DNA from: Xanthomonas hortorum
Lineage (GTDB): Bacteria > Pseudomonadota > Gammaproteobacteria > Xanthomonadales > Xanthomonadaceae
DNA length: 64,000 nt
Assembly: GCF_024339125.1 (NCBI RefSeq)
Contig: NZ_CP101417.1
Coordinates: forward strand, 1,488,001-1,552,000
Direction of reading: 5' to 3'
This document shows, in pieces, positions 32,704 through 41,712 of the stretch. A program made the translations under genes and the position numbers. Below the pieces are notes generated by a model, which was not told where the DNA came from, searched no databases, and was given only the letters and a program-made list of their open reading frames with translations. Every line of letters starts with the position of its first letter. The first letter of the stretch is position 1.

Positions 32704-33613
32704 AGGGAAGGTCTGAACAAAGCAGTCTGATCTGCGACAATCGATCAACGAACCGAGCGGACGATTTCGATGCAGCTGACCTTCGGCGACGCGGAGTACC
32801 ACGGCAAGCGCAAGCAGACGCGGCGCGAGGTGTTTCTGGCCGAGATGGATCAGGTGGTGCCGTGGAAGGACCTGCTGGCGCTGATCGAACCGCATTATCC
32901 CAAGTCGGGGCAGCCGGGGCGACAGCCGTATCGGCTGGAGATGATGCTGCGCATCCACTTTCTGCAGCAGTGGTACGCATTGAGCGATCCATCGGCGGAA
33001 GAAGCCCTGTACGACACGGTGTCGATGCGCCGTTTCGCGAAGATCGGCGGCCTGGATGAGGTGCCGGACGAGACCACGATTCTCACTTCCGCCAGTTGCT
33101 GGAGCAACACGATTTGGCGCGCAAGCTGTTTAACCGGGTCAACACGCACCTGTCGCGCAAAGGGCAGAGCCTGCGCGGCGGGAAGATCGTAGACGCCACG
33201 ATCATTTCAGCGCCCGGTTCGACCAAGAACCAGGACGGCAAGCGCGACCGGGAGATGCACCAGACCAAGAAGGGCAATCGGTATACTTCGGGATGAAAGC
33301 GCATATCGGTGTGGACGATGTGTCCGGGTTGGTGCACCACGTGGGATGCACGGCGGCCAACGTCGCCGATATCACGCAGGCGCACAAGCTGCTGCATGGC
33401 AAGGAAGACACGCTCAGCGGAGATAGCGGTTACACGGGTCTGGAGAAGCGTGCGGAGATGGCGCGAAAGCGCAAGTCGCGCTACCTGATTGCAGAGAAGC
33501 CGTCCAAGCTCAAGCAGATCAAGAACGCGCCCCAGTTGCAGTGGACCAAGCGCTGGGAGCACACCAAGGCCAGCCTGCGGGCGAAGGTAGAACATCCATT
33601 TCGGGTGATCAAG
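32704..33613 (+). pseudogene. Decayed IS5-family element, transposase with frameshifts
   Basis: Left end GGAAGGTCTGAACAAAG after TTTAG. The transposase starts at 32770 ([16 protein letters not shown]). A missing base after TTIL (~33090) and a second disruption in the GNQWYFG motif (~33280) break the frame, and the gene stops at VEHPFRVIK (~33613), where the element is cut. Right end absent. It replaces most of a T4SS effector gene. Confidence 0.85.
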
Positions 33614-33707
33614 CCTTGTGGGCGAGGTAGTTCCAATACAACTCGCGATTCTCCTGCCGCGCATAGGCAGAAAGAATCCGAAGATCGTCTTGTGTCAGTT
33701 CTGGCAT
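33614..33707 (-). pseudogene. 5' stub of a T4SS effector gene (truncated by IS5)
   Basis: From ATG 33707, preceded by AAGGAGGTGATGC, about 31 codons remain (MPELTQDDLRILSAY, then ENRELYWNYLAHK) before the IS5 sequence. I associate this opening with Xanthomonadaceae toxins carrying XVIPCD tails; this is recollection, not a search. It starts 28 bp after the stop of the immunity lipoprotein gene. The rest is not found elsewhere in the window. Confidence 0.6.
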
Positions 33708-33735
33708 GCATCACCTCCTTGTCGCTGGCAAGCGG

Positions 33736-34587
33736 TCAGGTGCCGGCGGGCGCCGGCATGAAGTCTTTCAATACACTCCGCGCGCGGTCCTGGATCTTCT
33801 TCCAGTCCTTCAATGCAACGCGCACATAGTTGATTTCCACTGCGACCTTCATCTCCGGAATGACGAACACGTGCGCGCAGGTGGGAAGTTCCCGCTCTTT
33901 GCTGCGCACAAGCGTGCCCTCGCGGAACTCCACGCCCGACGGTTCGACCTCGCGGGACGTGCACTTGATGATGGTGTCGATGTTCCCTTTTGCGTCGCGG
34001 CTGACATACCAGTCCTTGTAGTAGCTTGCCTCCATGATGGAATTGGACGGTTTCAGCCCTTGCGCCAGATAGTGCTCGCGGTACGCAGCGACGTTGGCGT
34101 AGTACGGCGTGAGCCCGTCTTTTTCTTCTCCCTTGATGCGCGTGTTGATATCCGCTTCTGGGGTGTCCTGTGTTGCGCCGTCCGGCGTGTACTGCCGCCG
34201 AAGAAATGCATCGGAGTCCACGCGGTCGAGGTAGCGATAGCCGATATTGACGGTGCGGGTGGCCACATCCAGCTTCAGGTGGGCACGCTCGCCAGGAGCG
34301 AATGCGTTCAACTCCGGGTATTCCAGATACAGCCCGAAGCTGCCATCGAAGTTCGGCCCCATCTGGTCGTCGAAATAGTTGGCGGGAATCTCCAACTTGT
34401 ACGGACCCAGGCACGCCTCCATGACCGGTGGCGGGCTGGTGCCGGGGTCTTGCGGGCCGCCACGTTGCCGGACGCATCCTTGTTCGTTGGTCATGGTGTT
34501 GGCGCCTGTTTGCGTTGCGCTGCAGCCCGGAACGGAGAAGCCCAGTGCCATGCATGCAAGCCCGGCCAAGGCCAGTGGGTGTCTCAT
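33736..34587 (-). CDS. Orphan immunity lipoprotein (Tli4-like)
   Basis: 283 residues. Signal peptide and lipobox (GFSVPGCSATQ, Cys ~22), then a Tli4-like opening (YKLEIPANYFDDQM) and beta-rich body. ATG 34587 follows a perfect AGGAGG. Tli4-type proteins are immunity factors for phospholipase or other envelope toxins; here the adjacent effector gene downstream is reduced to 31 codons. The cell would keep protection without making the toxin. Confidence 0.7.
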   Translation of the reverse strand: MRHPLALAGLACMALGFSVPGCSATQTGANTMTNEQGCVRQRGGPQDPGTSPPPVMEACLGPYKLEIPANYFDDQMGPNFDGSFGLYLEYPELNAFAPGERAHLKLDVATRTVNIGYRYLDRVDSDAFLRRQYTPDGATQDTPEADINTRIKGEEKDGLTPYYANVAAYREHYLAQGLKPSNSIMEASYYKDWYVSRDAKGNIDTIIKCTSREVEPSGVEFREGTLVRSKERELPTCAHVFVIPEMKVAVEINYVRVALKDWKKIQDRARSVLKDFMPAPAGT

Positions 34588-34699
34588 GCATCCTCCTGCG
34601 CAGCATGCTGGAGTTGAGTATAGGCAGAGCCCGGACTGCAAGCGACGCAACTACATTGCGTGCAGCCGGGCGAATCGGTACCGCTATCGCGCGTCAGCC

Positions 34700-35155
34700 T
34701 CAACGCACCTTGTACAACACCGCCGCACCCGGCCTGGGCTCGAACATCGGCACGGTCTGCTGCTTGAGCGCGGTGCCCTTGGCGTCCCACACCAGGGTCT
34801 CGACAGGATAGTCCTCGTTGCGGGTCATGTTGCCGATCTGCTGGACGATCACCGCCGAGCTGGCGGCCACCTCCGGGTTCCAGGCGAACACGCCCAGGCG
34901 GCCGTAGAACACTGCCGGCGCGGCGGCATCGAGGCGGCGGTCGGGGCACATGACCAGGCCGCGTTCCAGCATCACCCGCAGCGCGCCAACGGGCACGGCC
35001 TTGACGGTGGGCGAGGTGCGGTCGGTGCTGTGGCCGGGGCAGACATTGGCCGAGCGGGTGAGCATGTCTTCGACCACCTGGCGGTCGGGTTGGGCCAGGG
35101 CCGGCAGGGCGGCGGTGGACAGGGCAAGCACGGTGAGAGCGGATTTCCAGGGCAT
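34700..35155 (-). CDS. Secreted hypothetical protein
   Basis: 151 residues starting MPWKSALTVLALSTAALPALAQ, a clear Sec signal with an ALA cleavage site. The mature part has two cysteines (NVCPGHS, VMCPDR) that could form a disulfide. GAGGAG lies 8 bases before the ATG. No family recognised; likely periplasmic. Confidence 0.7.
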   Translation of the reverse strand: MPWKSALTVLALSTAALPALAQPDRQVVEDMLTRSANVCPGHSTDRTSPTVKAVPVGALRVMLERGLVMCPDRRLDAAAPAVFYGRLGVFAWNPEVAASSAVIVQQIGNMTRNEDYPVETLVWDAKGTALKQQTVPMFEPRPGAAVLYKVR

Positions 35156-35457
35156 CTGACAACTCCTCATGAGGTGACACTCCAATACTGCAGCCCTGCG
35201 GGCGGGCTGCTGCCAGTGACGCGCCCGGATGCTAGCAATCCGGGCGTTAAACACTGCGAACAGTGGCGCCGCCCTTCGGCAGGCGCACCCCACCAGCAAC
35301 CGGCTGTCGAAGCCGTCGCCAGGTCAGCAACGCCGCACATCCGGCCGGTGCGGAATGTAACGGCTGCTGACGCTCACATCGGCTGTCAGGAGACTCCTGA
35401 TTGAGCGGCGAGGGCGGGGCAGATAGCGTGCGCGCTATCACATCGTTGGACTGCTTT
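35156..35457. other. Intergenic region with strong hairpin
   Basis: 302 bp without a gene. At 35222-35246 a perfect 9-bp stem CGCCCGGAT / ATCCGGGCG with a 7-base loop stands between the divergent genes. No T run follows, so it is more likely a REP-like or regulatory hairpin than a terminator. Confidence 0.5.
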
Positions 35458-35859
35458 ATGGAACGTGCCGACCTCATTGCATCACTGCTCACCGGCATGC
35501 GGCGTGCCGAAGATTTCCGTGCGCAGGCGTCGATCTACAGCACCGCGCACAGCCAGCAGATGGAGGTGGATCACGGCAAGGCCGCCGACGCCGAGCTGGT
35601 GCTGTCGCTGTTCGCCTTCACGCCTGAGCACCTCAGGCTACTGGGCAGCGCCGGCATCGAGGCCCTGGGCGAGATCGTCTGCCACGCCTGGGCCTTGAAC
35701 GGTGGCAATGACGAGGCGCTGATCGGCTGGTTCCGCAAGCCCATGAACGCGCTGGACGGGCAGACGCCCGCCGCCCTGGTGCGCGGCGGCCGCCTGCAGG
35801 TGCTGCTGCTGGTGCTCAGGCAGCAGCTGGAGTGGGAGTTGCCCAAGCGCTCGGCCTGA
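35458..35859 (+). CDS. Hypothetical protein with MbcA/ParS-like C-terminus
   Basis: 133 residues. The C-terminal half (ALIGWFRKPMNALDGQTPAA, LLLVLRQQLEWELP) resembles the toxin-binding domain of Xre/MbcA/ParS antitoxins, with the W..P..L.G.TP pattern. No RES-domain toxin gene accompanies it, and the N-terminal half lacks an obvious helix-turn-helix. ATG 35458 gives a compact protein; upstream codons are open to 35401. Confidence 0.5.
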   Translation: MERADLIASLLTGMRRAEDFRAQASIYSTAHSQQMEVDHGKAADAELVLSLFAFTPEHLRLLGSAGIEALGEIVCHAWALNGGNDEALIGWFRKPMNALDGQTPAALVRGGRLQVLLLVLRQQLEWELPKRSA

Positions 35860-35941
35860 GTAGCGGCACTGCCGGCCGCCGCGCTCTGGCGTGTGCATGG
35901 CCGGCCCGCCGATCGACGGCGCCGTCCGTGCGTGGGCGCGC

Positions 35942-37567
35942 TTACCGCTTCGGTCGCGCCACGGCGTACATCTCCCAGGCGATCTTCTTCATCAGGGCGT
36001 TGCTGTCCTCGCCCTCCTTGTACAGATCGAAGTGGGTGCGGCCTTCCAGGTAGCGGAAGTCGCTCCTGGCGCCCAGGCCGTCCAGCACCGCCTGGAATTT
36101 ATGCGCGGCCCCATCCAGGTAGAACGTGTCGGCGGTGCCGACGATCAGGTGGATCTTGCCGTCCAGATCCGGCTTGAGCGTGGGCCACTGCGCGGCCACC
36201 CGTGCGGAAATGTCGTAGTGCGTGCGCCAGTAGGCCACTACGGCCGGGTCGACCTTGCCGGTGTCGCGGTCGAACATCGGCACCGGGCGGCCGTCGGGCC
36301 CGCGCGGGGAGAACACCCAGTCGAACGAGGTCATCTGGCCGCCATAAGGACCCAGCACGCGCTCGAGCTTGGCGAAGGTTTCCAGATCGGCCACCACCTT
36401 GCCCTGGTCGCGGATCAACGGGAACTGGCTGCCGTCCGTGCGCCGGTACACATTGGCATTGGGCGCGTACAGATCCGGCCCGGTGAAGTCGCGGAAGTCG
36501 CTCGAGTCGGGCGAGGTGGACCAGGTGCCGCCGAACAGCTTGGGGTAGCGCGTCTGCAGCCACAGCGTGGCCCAGCCGCCGGAGGAATGCCCGTTCAAGA
36601 ACCGGCCGCTGGCCTTGCCGTCCATCTTGTATTGCCGTTCCAGCGCGGGGATCAGCTCTTCAGTTAGCGCGGTGCCCCAGGGGCCGTTGTTGACCGAGTC
36701 GGCGAACTCGTGGGTGCCGGTGGGCGTGGCCTGGTCCAGGAACACCCAGATCATCGGCGGCATCTGCTTGGCCGCCATCGCGCTCCAGGTGGCGGCCAAG
36801 CTGCCGGCAAAGCGGTTGTAGTTGCCGCCGAAGCCATGGGTGACATACACGGTGGGATAGCGGGTGGCGGCCTTGGCGTCGTAGCCGGGCGGGGTGAGCA
36901 CGCGGGCGCGCAGCGACACCGGCCGGCCCCAGAAGGCGCTCAGCGACGGGCTCACCATCGAGGCATCCGCGCTATGCAGCTTGGCCTCCGGGACAGCGTC
37001 GCGGATTGCCTGCGGTGCACGCGGCGACACCTGCCAGGGGTCGTCCGACACCGGCACCTGCTTGCTGAGCCTCAGCGTGGGCAACGGCTTGCCCTTGCCC
37101 GGCGTCACCGCGGTGACGGCGCTCAACAGATCGCCGCCATCGCGGCCGCCATAGCTGTAACTGTGGTCCGTATCCAGCACGGCCTGGAACAGATACTCGC
37201 CGGCCGGCAGCGCGGAAAACGCACTGGGGAAGGCGATGTTGTCCAGGTCGATCTCGACACTGGCACCGGGCGCGAGCGCGGTGACCTCCTGCGCCGCCAC
37301 GGCCACCGCCGTTGGGCGGAACGGGCTGACGTCCACCTCTTCCACCTTGCCGGCTTTGCCGTCCTTTCCGTCCTGGGCCGCGGCCTGGGCGTCCTTGGCC
37401 AGGGTGGCGAAGACCAGCAGGCGCCCGGACACGGGCTGATCGCTCGCCCCGTCCAGCGTGACACGCAGCAGACGATGTGCGGCTGCCGGTGCGGCGGCGT
37501 GTGCGGCGCAGACGCACAGCAGGCCAACGGCCAGACCCAGGCGGGGGGCAAGACGATGCAGAGACAT
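35942..37567 (-). CDS. Secreted alpha/beta-hydrolase (esterase)
   Basis: 541 residues. Signal peptide (RLGLAVGLLCVCAAHAAA), an N-terminal beta domain of ~190 residues, then an esterase-D/Fes-like hydrolase with YPTVYVTHGFGGNYN, the nucleophile elbow FLNGHSSGGWATLW, acid in VGTADTFYLDG, and His in GRTHFDLYKEG. It would act in the periplasm or outside the cell on carboxylic esters. AAAGGATCTGA precedes the ATG. Ordinary high GC; probably backbone. Confidence 0.85.
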   Translation of the reverse strand: MSLHRLAPRLGLAVGLLCVCAAHAAAPAAAHRLLRVTLDGASDQPVSGRLLVFATLAKDAQAAAQDGKDGKAGKVEEVDVSPFRPTAVAVAAQEVTALAPGASVEIDLDNIAFPSAFSALPAGEYLFQAVLDTDHSYSYGGRDGGDLLSAVTAVTPGKGKPLPTLRLSKQVPVSDDPWQVSPRAPQAIRDAVPEAKLHSADASMVSPSLSAFWGRPVSLRARVLTPPGYDAKAATRYPTVYVTHGFGGNYNRFAGSLAATWSAMAAKQMPPMIWVFLDQATPTGTHEFADSVNNGPWGTALTEELIPALERQYKMDGKASGRFLNGHSSGGWATLWLQTRYPKLFGGTWSTSPDSSDFRDFTGPDLYAPNANVYRRTDGSQFPLIRDQGKVVADLETFAKLERVLGPYGGQMTSFDWVFSPRGPDGRPVPMFDRDTGKVDPAVVAYWRTHYDISARVAAQWPTLKPDLDGKIHLIVGTADTFYLDGAAHKFQAVLDGLGARSDFRYLEGRTHFDLYKEGEDSNALMKKIAWEMYAVARPKR

Positions 37568-37836
37568 TCAGATCCTTTGGAGCGCAGGTGGATGAGGCGG
37601 GCGCATGGCCCTGCGCAGACTGTAGCCAGTTCCGATTGGTCGCGTGCTGCAATCGCGAGGTCTGGTCACCGTATCCGATCTGCCTGCCGTGGGATCTCCG
37701 GCGGGCGGTGCGAGCAGCGCAAGTGATCAACGTGCAGTCGAGGCAGTTCAAGGCATCTCGCGTCGTGTGGCAATTCAACTGAGCAGGTCGCGGGCTGCTT
37801 TTCCGCCCTGCACGACAGCAAATGCTTGATAGTCGA

Positions 37837-37858
37837 AAACTAAAGTCAGCTTTAGTTT
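37837..37858. promoter_or_regulatory. Palindromic operator of a decayed hipBA locus
   Basis: AAACTAAAG-TCAG-CTTTAGTTT, perfect 9-base arms. It stands ~55 bp before the hipB-like relic, the typical place for a HipB operator. The dyad is intact although the genes are not. Confidence 0.6.
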
Positions 37859-37892
37859 CGGCCTGGCGTATACCTGGGAAATAGCCAATCTA

Positions 37893-38115
37893 ATGTCTGC
37901 TTCGGCGCCTATGTCCGCGTAGTCCGCAATGCTTGCGGCGGGGCGACCTGGCCACCCTGGCCGGCACCAGCCATGTGGTGCTGGGCAATGTCGAGCGCGG
38001 CAAGGACACCGTGCAACTGGGCCGGGTGTTCGAGCTGCTGCGGCAATTGGGCATCCCGGTCCAGCTAGACCTGCCGCTGGAGCTGCCTGCCCCGGTGGAC
38101 AAGCGACTCAAATAA
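37893..38115 (+). pseudogene. hipB: hipB-like XRE antitoxin relic
   Basis: From 37933 the frame reads RRGDLATLAGTSHVVLGNVE then LGRVFELLRQLGIPVQLDLP, the helix-turn-helix and tail of a HipB antitoxin. The start at 37893 (ATGTCTGCTTCGG) is out of register: two single-base losses near 37920 and 37932 would restore MSALVRNALRRGDL. As read, no complete protein is made unless a TTG at 37933 is used. Confidence 0.65.
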
Positions 38116-38127
38116 CCAGCGCCGGCA

Positions 38128-38205
38128 CGTCACGTAACCTGAAACTGTGGCTGGAACAGCGTCGTGTCAGCGAGCTGCGGGAGCAAGGCGATACGACTGT
38201 ATTCC
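38128..38205 (+). pseudogene. hipA: 5' relic of hipA
   Basis: Just after hipB, AACCTGAAACTGTGGCTGG begins a HipA-like N-terminus (LKLWLEQRRVSELREQG). It is lost after ~26 codons, where the end of the T4SS effector gene begins. The kinase toxin is therefore gone. Confidence 0.55.
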
Positions 38206-38215
38206 CAATTGCTGT

Positions 38216-39148
38216 TCACCGCATTCCAAGCGCACCATGACTTGGTTGGTCCACTGCGCGTGATGCCTCCTGCGTAGACGCCTGCACGGTCTGTTGATTG
38301 GCAACTTCGAGTTTCTGCAGGTTCTCGGCCAAGGGCTGCTTGACGGCCTCGGCCTTATCCACGTGCGTGCGCAACACATCCATGTCATTTCCTGGATTCT
38401 TGTACGTCGCGAAAATATTGCCGTTTGTGTGATTGGGAATAACGTCCTGGATCTCAGGCAGCGGCGGGCGATTGAGTTTGGCCTGGACCGCCAGGGCACC
38501 GGCAATGCGTTCCTTGTCTTGCTGGTTGGTGTAGACGCCTGCATCCGGGCCTAGCTTGTCCAGCCCGGCCAAGGCTTGCTTGAACAATGGGTCGTCGCGC
38601 AGCCGCGCTTCGTGATGCGGATCGAGGGGGGCTCCACCTGCACTGAAGGTACGTCCCGAGTTACCTAATCCTGGCACCGAGGGCTGGATCGATTCGTCGA
38701 GCTGTCGTCCCGATGCAGGCGCCCAGTGGCCGAAAACGCCATCGTTCTTTGGTTCCGGAAGGCGTACATCCCGCAGAACGCTATCGGCCAGTGTGTTGGA
38801 GTTTTGCAACTGGGGATCGTAGGGATACTTGTCATCCTTACTCTTGGCATTGGCGACCATGCGTGCCCAGGTTCCCGACAAGTCCGCACCGTGTGTGATC
38901 TCTTCGCGATATTGCTTTTGTCCAACCGCATTCGGATTGTCGCGATGATCGGGGTTGGCCCGGTTGTAGGGCAGGTTAGTCTCAACGTGCATCCGGCCAT
39001 ACGGCAATCCAGGTTGCTCATCGCCGGTCCAGCCGCTGATGGTGTGCTGGTTGCCCTCTTTATCTGTGTAGAGAAGGAATTTGTGATGATATTCCTTGCC
39101 CAGCGCAGCCCCAATATTGCGATATCCAACCTCAATCTTCTCGTCCAT
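38216..39148 (-). CDS. T4SS antibacterial effector (X-Tfe) with XVIPCD
   Basis: 310 residues. The C-terminal ~120 residues form a XVIPCD: DDPLFKQALAGLDKLG, QDKERIAGALAVQAKLNRPP, GNIFATYKNPGNDMDVLRTH and a Gln-rich tail. The N-terminal ~150 residues (YHHKFLLYTDKEGNQHTISGW, QNSNTLADSVLRDV) form an unassigned toxin domain; the conserved-looking H, N-S-N-T and D residues suggest an enzyme. ATG 39148 follows GGAGAATGTC; upstream codons overlap the immunity gene. Immunity gene upstream with a 16-bp gap. Confidence 0.8.
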   Translation of the reverse strand: MDEKIEVGYRNIGAALGKEYHHKFLLYTDKEGNQHTISGWTGDEQPGLPYGRMHVETNLPYNRANPDHRDNPNAVGQKQYREEITHGADLSGTWARMVANAKSKDDKYPYDPQLQNSNTLADSVLRDVRLPEPKNDGVFGHWAPASGRQLDESIQPSVPGLGNSGRTFSAGGAPLDPHHEARLRDDPLFKQALAGLDKLGPDAGVYTNQQDKERIAGALAVQAKLNRPPLPEIQDVIPNHTNGNIFATYKNPGNDMDVLRTHVDKAEAVKQPLAENLQKLEVANQQTVQASTQEASRAVDQPSHGALGMR

Positions 39149-39164
39149 GACATTCTCCGTTGGC

Positions 39165-39602
39165 TTACTGATTCTTGATGTGGACGGCGTCGACATGTGT
39201 CACCTTGCCGTCGGCATCCAAAGAAAAAGTCATCACGACGGAACGTGCATCTGGATCAAGCATTGCCTGCCCCTTATTGTCCCTGACGACCACCTTGCCT
39301 GTGGTGTCTTCAACAATCTTTGACGTTGGCGATTTGCTGAATGTCTCCAGCACGGCCACCTTCGGCGTACCCAAAGGAACGTATTTAGAAACGATGCTGC
39401 TCACATCGATCTGTTCGAATCGAACAGGTTTTTTGGACGCATAGATCTCGTCAAGCATGGGGCTGGCTCCTGAAGTCATGGGGTCTTCCTGCGTCGAAGC
39501 GGTGCGCGCGGTATCTGCATTAGCACAGGACGAAAGCGGGAGCACGGCAAGCCCGGTAAGTACGAGCGTTGCAGCCCAACCGTTTAGCACGATGCGTGGC
39601 AT
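39165..39602 (-). CDS. Immunity lipoprotein for the adjacent T4SS effector
   Basis: 145 residues. Signal peptide with lipobox LPLSSC (Cys ~25). The mature part is compact (VVMTFSLDADGKVTHVDAVHI). AGGAGATCGCC precedes ATG 39602. Gene order immunity-effector on the same strand, 16 bp apart, as in other X-Tfi/X-Tfe pairs. Specificity towards its neighbour is inferred. Confidence 0.75.
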   Translation of the reverse strand: MPRIVLNGWAATLVLTGLAVLPLSSCANADTARTASTQEDPMTSGASPMLDEIYASKKPVRFEQIDVSSIVSKYVPLGTPKVAVLETFSKSPTSKIVEDTTGKVVVRDNKGQAMLDPDARSVVMTFSLDADGKVTHVDAVHIKNQ

Positions 39603-40219
39603 GGCGATCTCCTGATACAACCAATCACTTGAATAGAATGTCCGCGAGGTCTTGAGCTTTCCCAGGCAGACTAGGACATCAACACTCTTTCCATGCGGAC
39701 GATGCCAGCGTACTACAAGCTCTTGATGGTTGATGAATAGGTGAGCTGGATCATCAGTGCTGCCATGGCAATAACCATTTTACGCCACGTCCAAAAATGT
39801 GTGCATTGGGATATTCCTGCAATTCAAGTAGGCGACCAAACTTCGGTGGCATTACTGGAAATTGCAAGCCCCCAAGCACTTCGTATAGTCGCTGACTCGA
39901 CCGATGTTTGATGTGAGCGGTGGACATCGCCGTGTTTGCTTCAGAAATTCAAACTGCATCACGCAACGAAGTCATTGAGACGATTTGCCGGGTTTGCAAG
40001 GCGTTGGTCTTCAACGATGAACACACCAGCGGCGTGGCCAGCTGGGTGGCGTAGGTGTGGTGCTTCTACACAGACGCATGTCGTCATCGAACGCAATTGA
40101 TCATCTGCCGCGTGGCGTTATGCACAGGTGCCGTTGCGACTATCCATTCAAGGCGCAAGCCGCCGCCGCGCGAACAGCCGCTGCCGAAACCTTGCATCAC
40201 CCACCAAGGAATGATCGAA
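39603..40219. other. Region without recognised genes
   Basis: 617 bp. From about 39915 to 40053 an open stretch of ~40 codons (ETICRVCKALVFNDEHTSGV) without a start looks like a gene remnant. No RNA gene or clear regulatory site was seen. Confidence 0.4.
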
Positions 40220-40780
40220 ATGAAACGTAAAACCAGCTATCGCGGTGCGCTTGCGGCGTGCGGCCTCTCACTCATGATCGGCGCGTTCTGCATGGAAGTG
40301 GCCGTTGCCGCGCCCGTCGCCAAAACGGAAAGAGTCACGCTGACGCAGGTCTTTGCCACGCTGCAGAACGGTCAGCAGGATCAGAACCCCGAAGACATCG
40401 CGGCGTGTCGCAAGCAGGTGTCGGCACCGAGTTCCAAGTATCTGGGAGTGGTGGTCACCTCCAAGTATTCCATCGACGTGCAGTCCAAGATCATGTCTGC
40501 TTCCTCGTCGCTGCCCTCTCCTGTGGCCACACAGCCGCTGATGCTCACGGTGCCGCTGGCGCCGTTGGGCTTGTCTGGGGAGTATGGCTTCGGTGCATTT
40601 CGCCCGAGCGCGCTGCCCAACACTTATGTGCTGTTCTCGGTCGGGCTGGATTTCAAGGGGCCGCAGTCGTCCGTGCTGGTTCTCAACAGCGACAAAAACT
40701 ACAACTGTCTGGTGACCAGCAATCCGGCGCCGTTCAAAGGAGCACTGAGCACGAAGCTGGGACAAGACCAAGGCGGCTGA
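40220..40780 (+). CDS. Exported hypothetical protein
   Basis: 186 residues with an N-terminal signal (YRGALAACGLSLMIGAFCMEV, AVAAP cleavage region). AAGGA is 9 bases before ATG 40220; a second in-frame ATG (40211) is closer to the Shine-Dalgarno and less likely. Mature part Ser/Val rich, no known domain. Followed by a strong palindrome at 40803. Confidence 0.65.
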   Translation: MKRKTSYRGALAACGLSLMIGAFCMEVAVAAPVAKTERVTLTQVFATLQNGQQDQNPEDIAACRKQVSAPSSKYLGVVVTSKYSIDVQSKIMSASSSLPSPVATQPLMLTVPLAPLGLSGEYGFGAFRPSALPNTYVLFSVGLDFKGPQSSVLVLNSDKNYNCLVTSNPAPFKGALSTKLGQDQGG

Positions 40781-40802
40781 TGTCTGCGACCGCCGCGTAG
40801 TC

Positions 40803-40838
40803 GCCGAACGAGCTGAAGATATCTTCGGCTCGTTCGGC
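40803..40838. terminator. 36-bp near-perfect palindrome (possible bidirectional terminator)
   Basis: Outer arms GCCGAACGAGC / GCTCGTTCGGC are perfect; the inner GAAGATATCTTC is also self-complementary, leaving one mismatched pair. It lies between convergent genes (40220-40780 and 40906-41322), where a factor-dependent bidirectional terminator would make sense. Confidence 0.5.
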
Positions 40839-40905
40839 TGCTGCTTGCAAAACAGCGCTTTAGAGATCGGCGCCGAGATGGCGGTTTATCACCGCACGCT
40901 CCAGA

Positions 40906-41322
40906 TCAACTCCACGGGTTAATGACGTCCAACGCCATCGCCTCGAAGGGTGCCGTGTCGCGAGTGGCAACGGCCAAGCCTTGCGCGGCTGCCGTTGCAG
41001 CGATGTAGGCATCGGCGCGCCCGAGTGTGAGTCCTGCGGTTCTGGCTTTCGATGCAAGTGTGGCAAATGCGTGCGATGCGTCCAGGTCGAATGCGAGCAG
41101 GCGCCCGTCGAACAGTGGCAATACCTCGCCTTCCAACCGAGCATGCAACGTGGATCGCTTGCGGCCCTCGGGCATCACGGCAATGCCGAAACGCAATTCA
41201 GCCACCGTCACGACCGACAGGAACAGTGTTTCAACCGCCTGCGCATCGATCCAGGCGACGACCTGCGGGTTGGGCCGAGGCCGCCAAAGCTCGGAGATGA
41301 CATTGGTATCGAGCAGGATCAC
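40906..41322 (-). CDS. vapC: PIN-domain toxin (VapC/FitB type)
   Basis: 138 residues. MILLDTNVISELWRP holds the first catalytic Asp, VAELRFGI the Glu, and LGRADAYIAATA and ATRDTAPFEAM the later acidic residues. The ISELWRP signature is typical of FitB. It overlaps the antitoxin gene by 4 bp (ATGA). Predicted RNase toxin. Confidence 0.92.
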   Translation of the reverse strand: MILLDTNVISELWRPRPNPQVVAWIDAQAVETLFLSVVTVAELRFGIAVMPEGRKRSTLHARLEGEVLPLFDGRLLAFDLDASHAFATLASKARTAGLTLGRADAYIAATAAAQGLAVATRDTAPFEAMALDVINPWS

Positions 41323-41573
41323 GTCAGATCGATTGGCTTGATCGCGGCCTTGTCGCGCAGCTTGTCGAAGGCGTCGGCCTGTTTTGCTGTCAGGCCGGCG
41401 TCGCGGCCGATGTCCACCAGCAGGGAGCCGAGTTTGACCCGGTCTGCGGGTTTGGCCGCCGACTCAAGGATTGCGCGGATCTCCGCTTCGGTGCTGCGGC
41501 CGTGGCGTGCAGCCCGCGCGCGGATCGCGCGATGCACGTCGTCTGGGATATTGCGGACGGTGAAAGAAGGCAT
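41319..41573 (-). CDS. vapB: FitA/VapB-type ribbon-helix-helix antitoxin
   Basis: 84 residues. The N-terminal FTVRNIPDDVHRAIRARAAR, then STEAEIRAIL, is the FitA ribbon-helix-helix. Upstream of the toxin with a 4-bp overlap. A near-ideal operator lies 25 bp upstream (41598-41624). Confidence 0.9.
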   Translation of the reverse strand: MPSFTVRNIPDDVHRAIRARAARHGRSTEAEIRAILESAAKPADRVKLGSLLVDIGRDAGLTAKQADAFDKLRDKAAIKPIDLT

Positions 41574-41597
41574 ATGGCCCTCCCGGTGACATCAGGT

Positions 41598-41624
41598 TGC
41601 TTGCACTTTAGAGAAGTGCAAGCA
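41598..41624. promoter_or_regulatory. Operator palindrome of the FitAB-like pair
   Basis: TGCTTGCACTT-5-AAGTGCAAGCA, perfect 11-base arms, directly upstream of the antitoxin start. FitA-type proteins bind such inverted repeats with the toxin bound. Confidence 0.75.
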
Positions 41625-41712
41625 CTCAGGCAACGTCACCACGCACGGTATCGAATGCAGTCATTTCCGCATTAGCAGGTAAGTAGAATCCGGGCCCGAC
41701 CTAGCCCACCAC

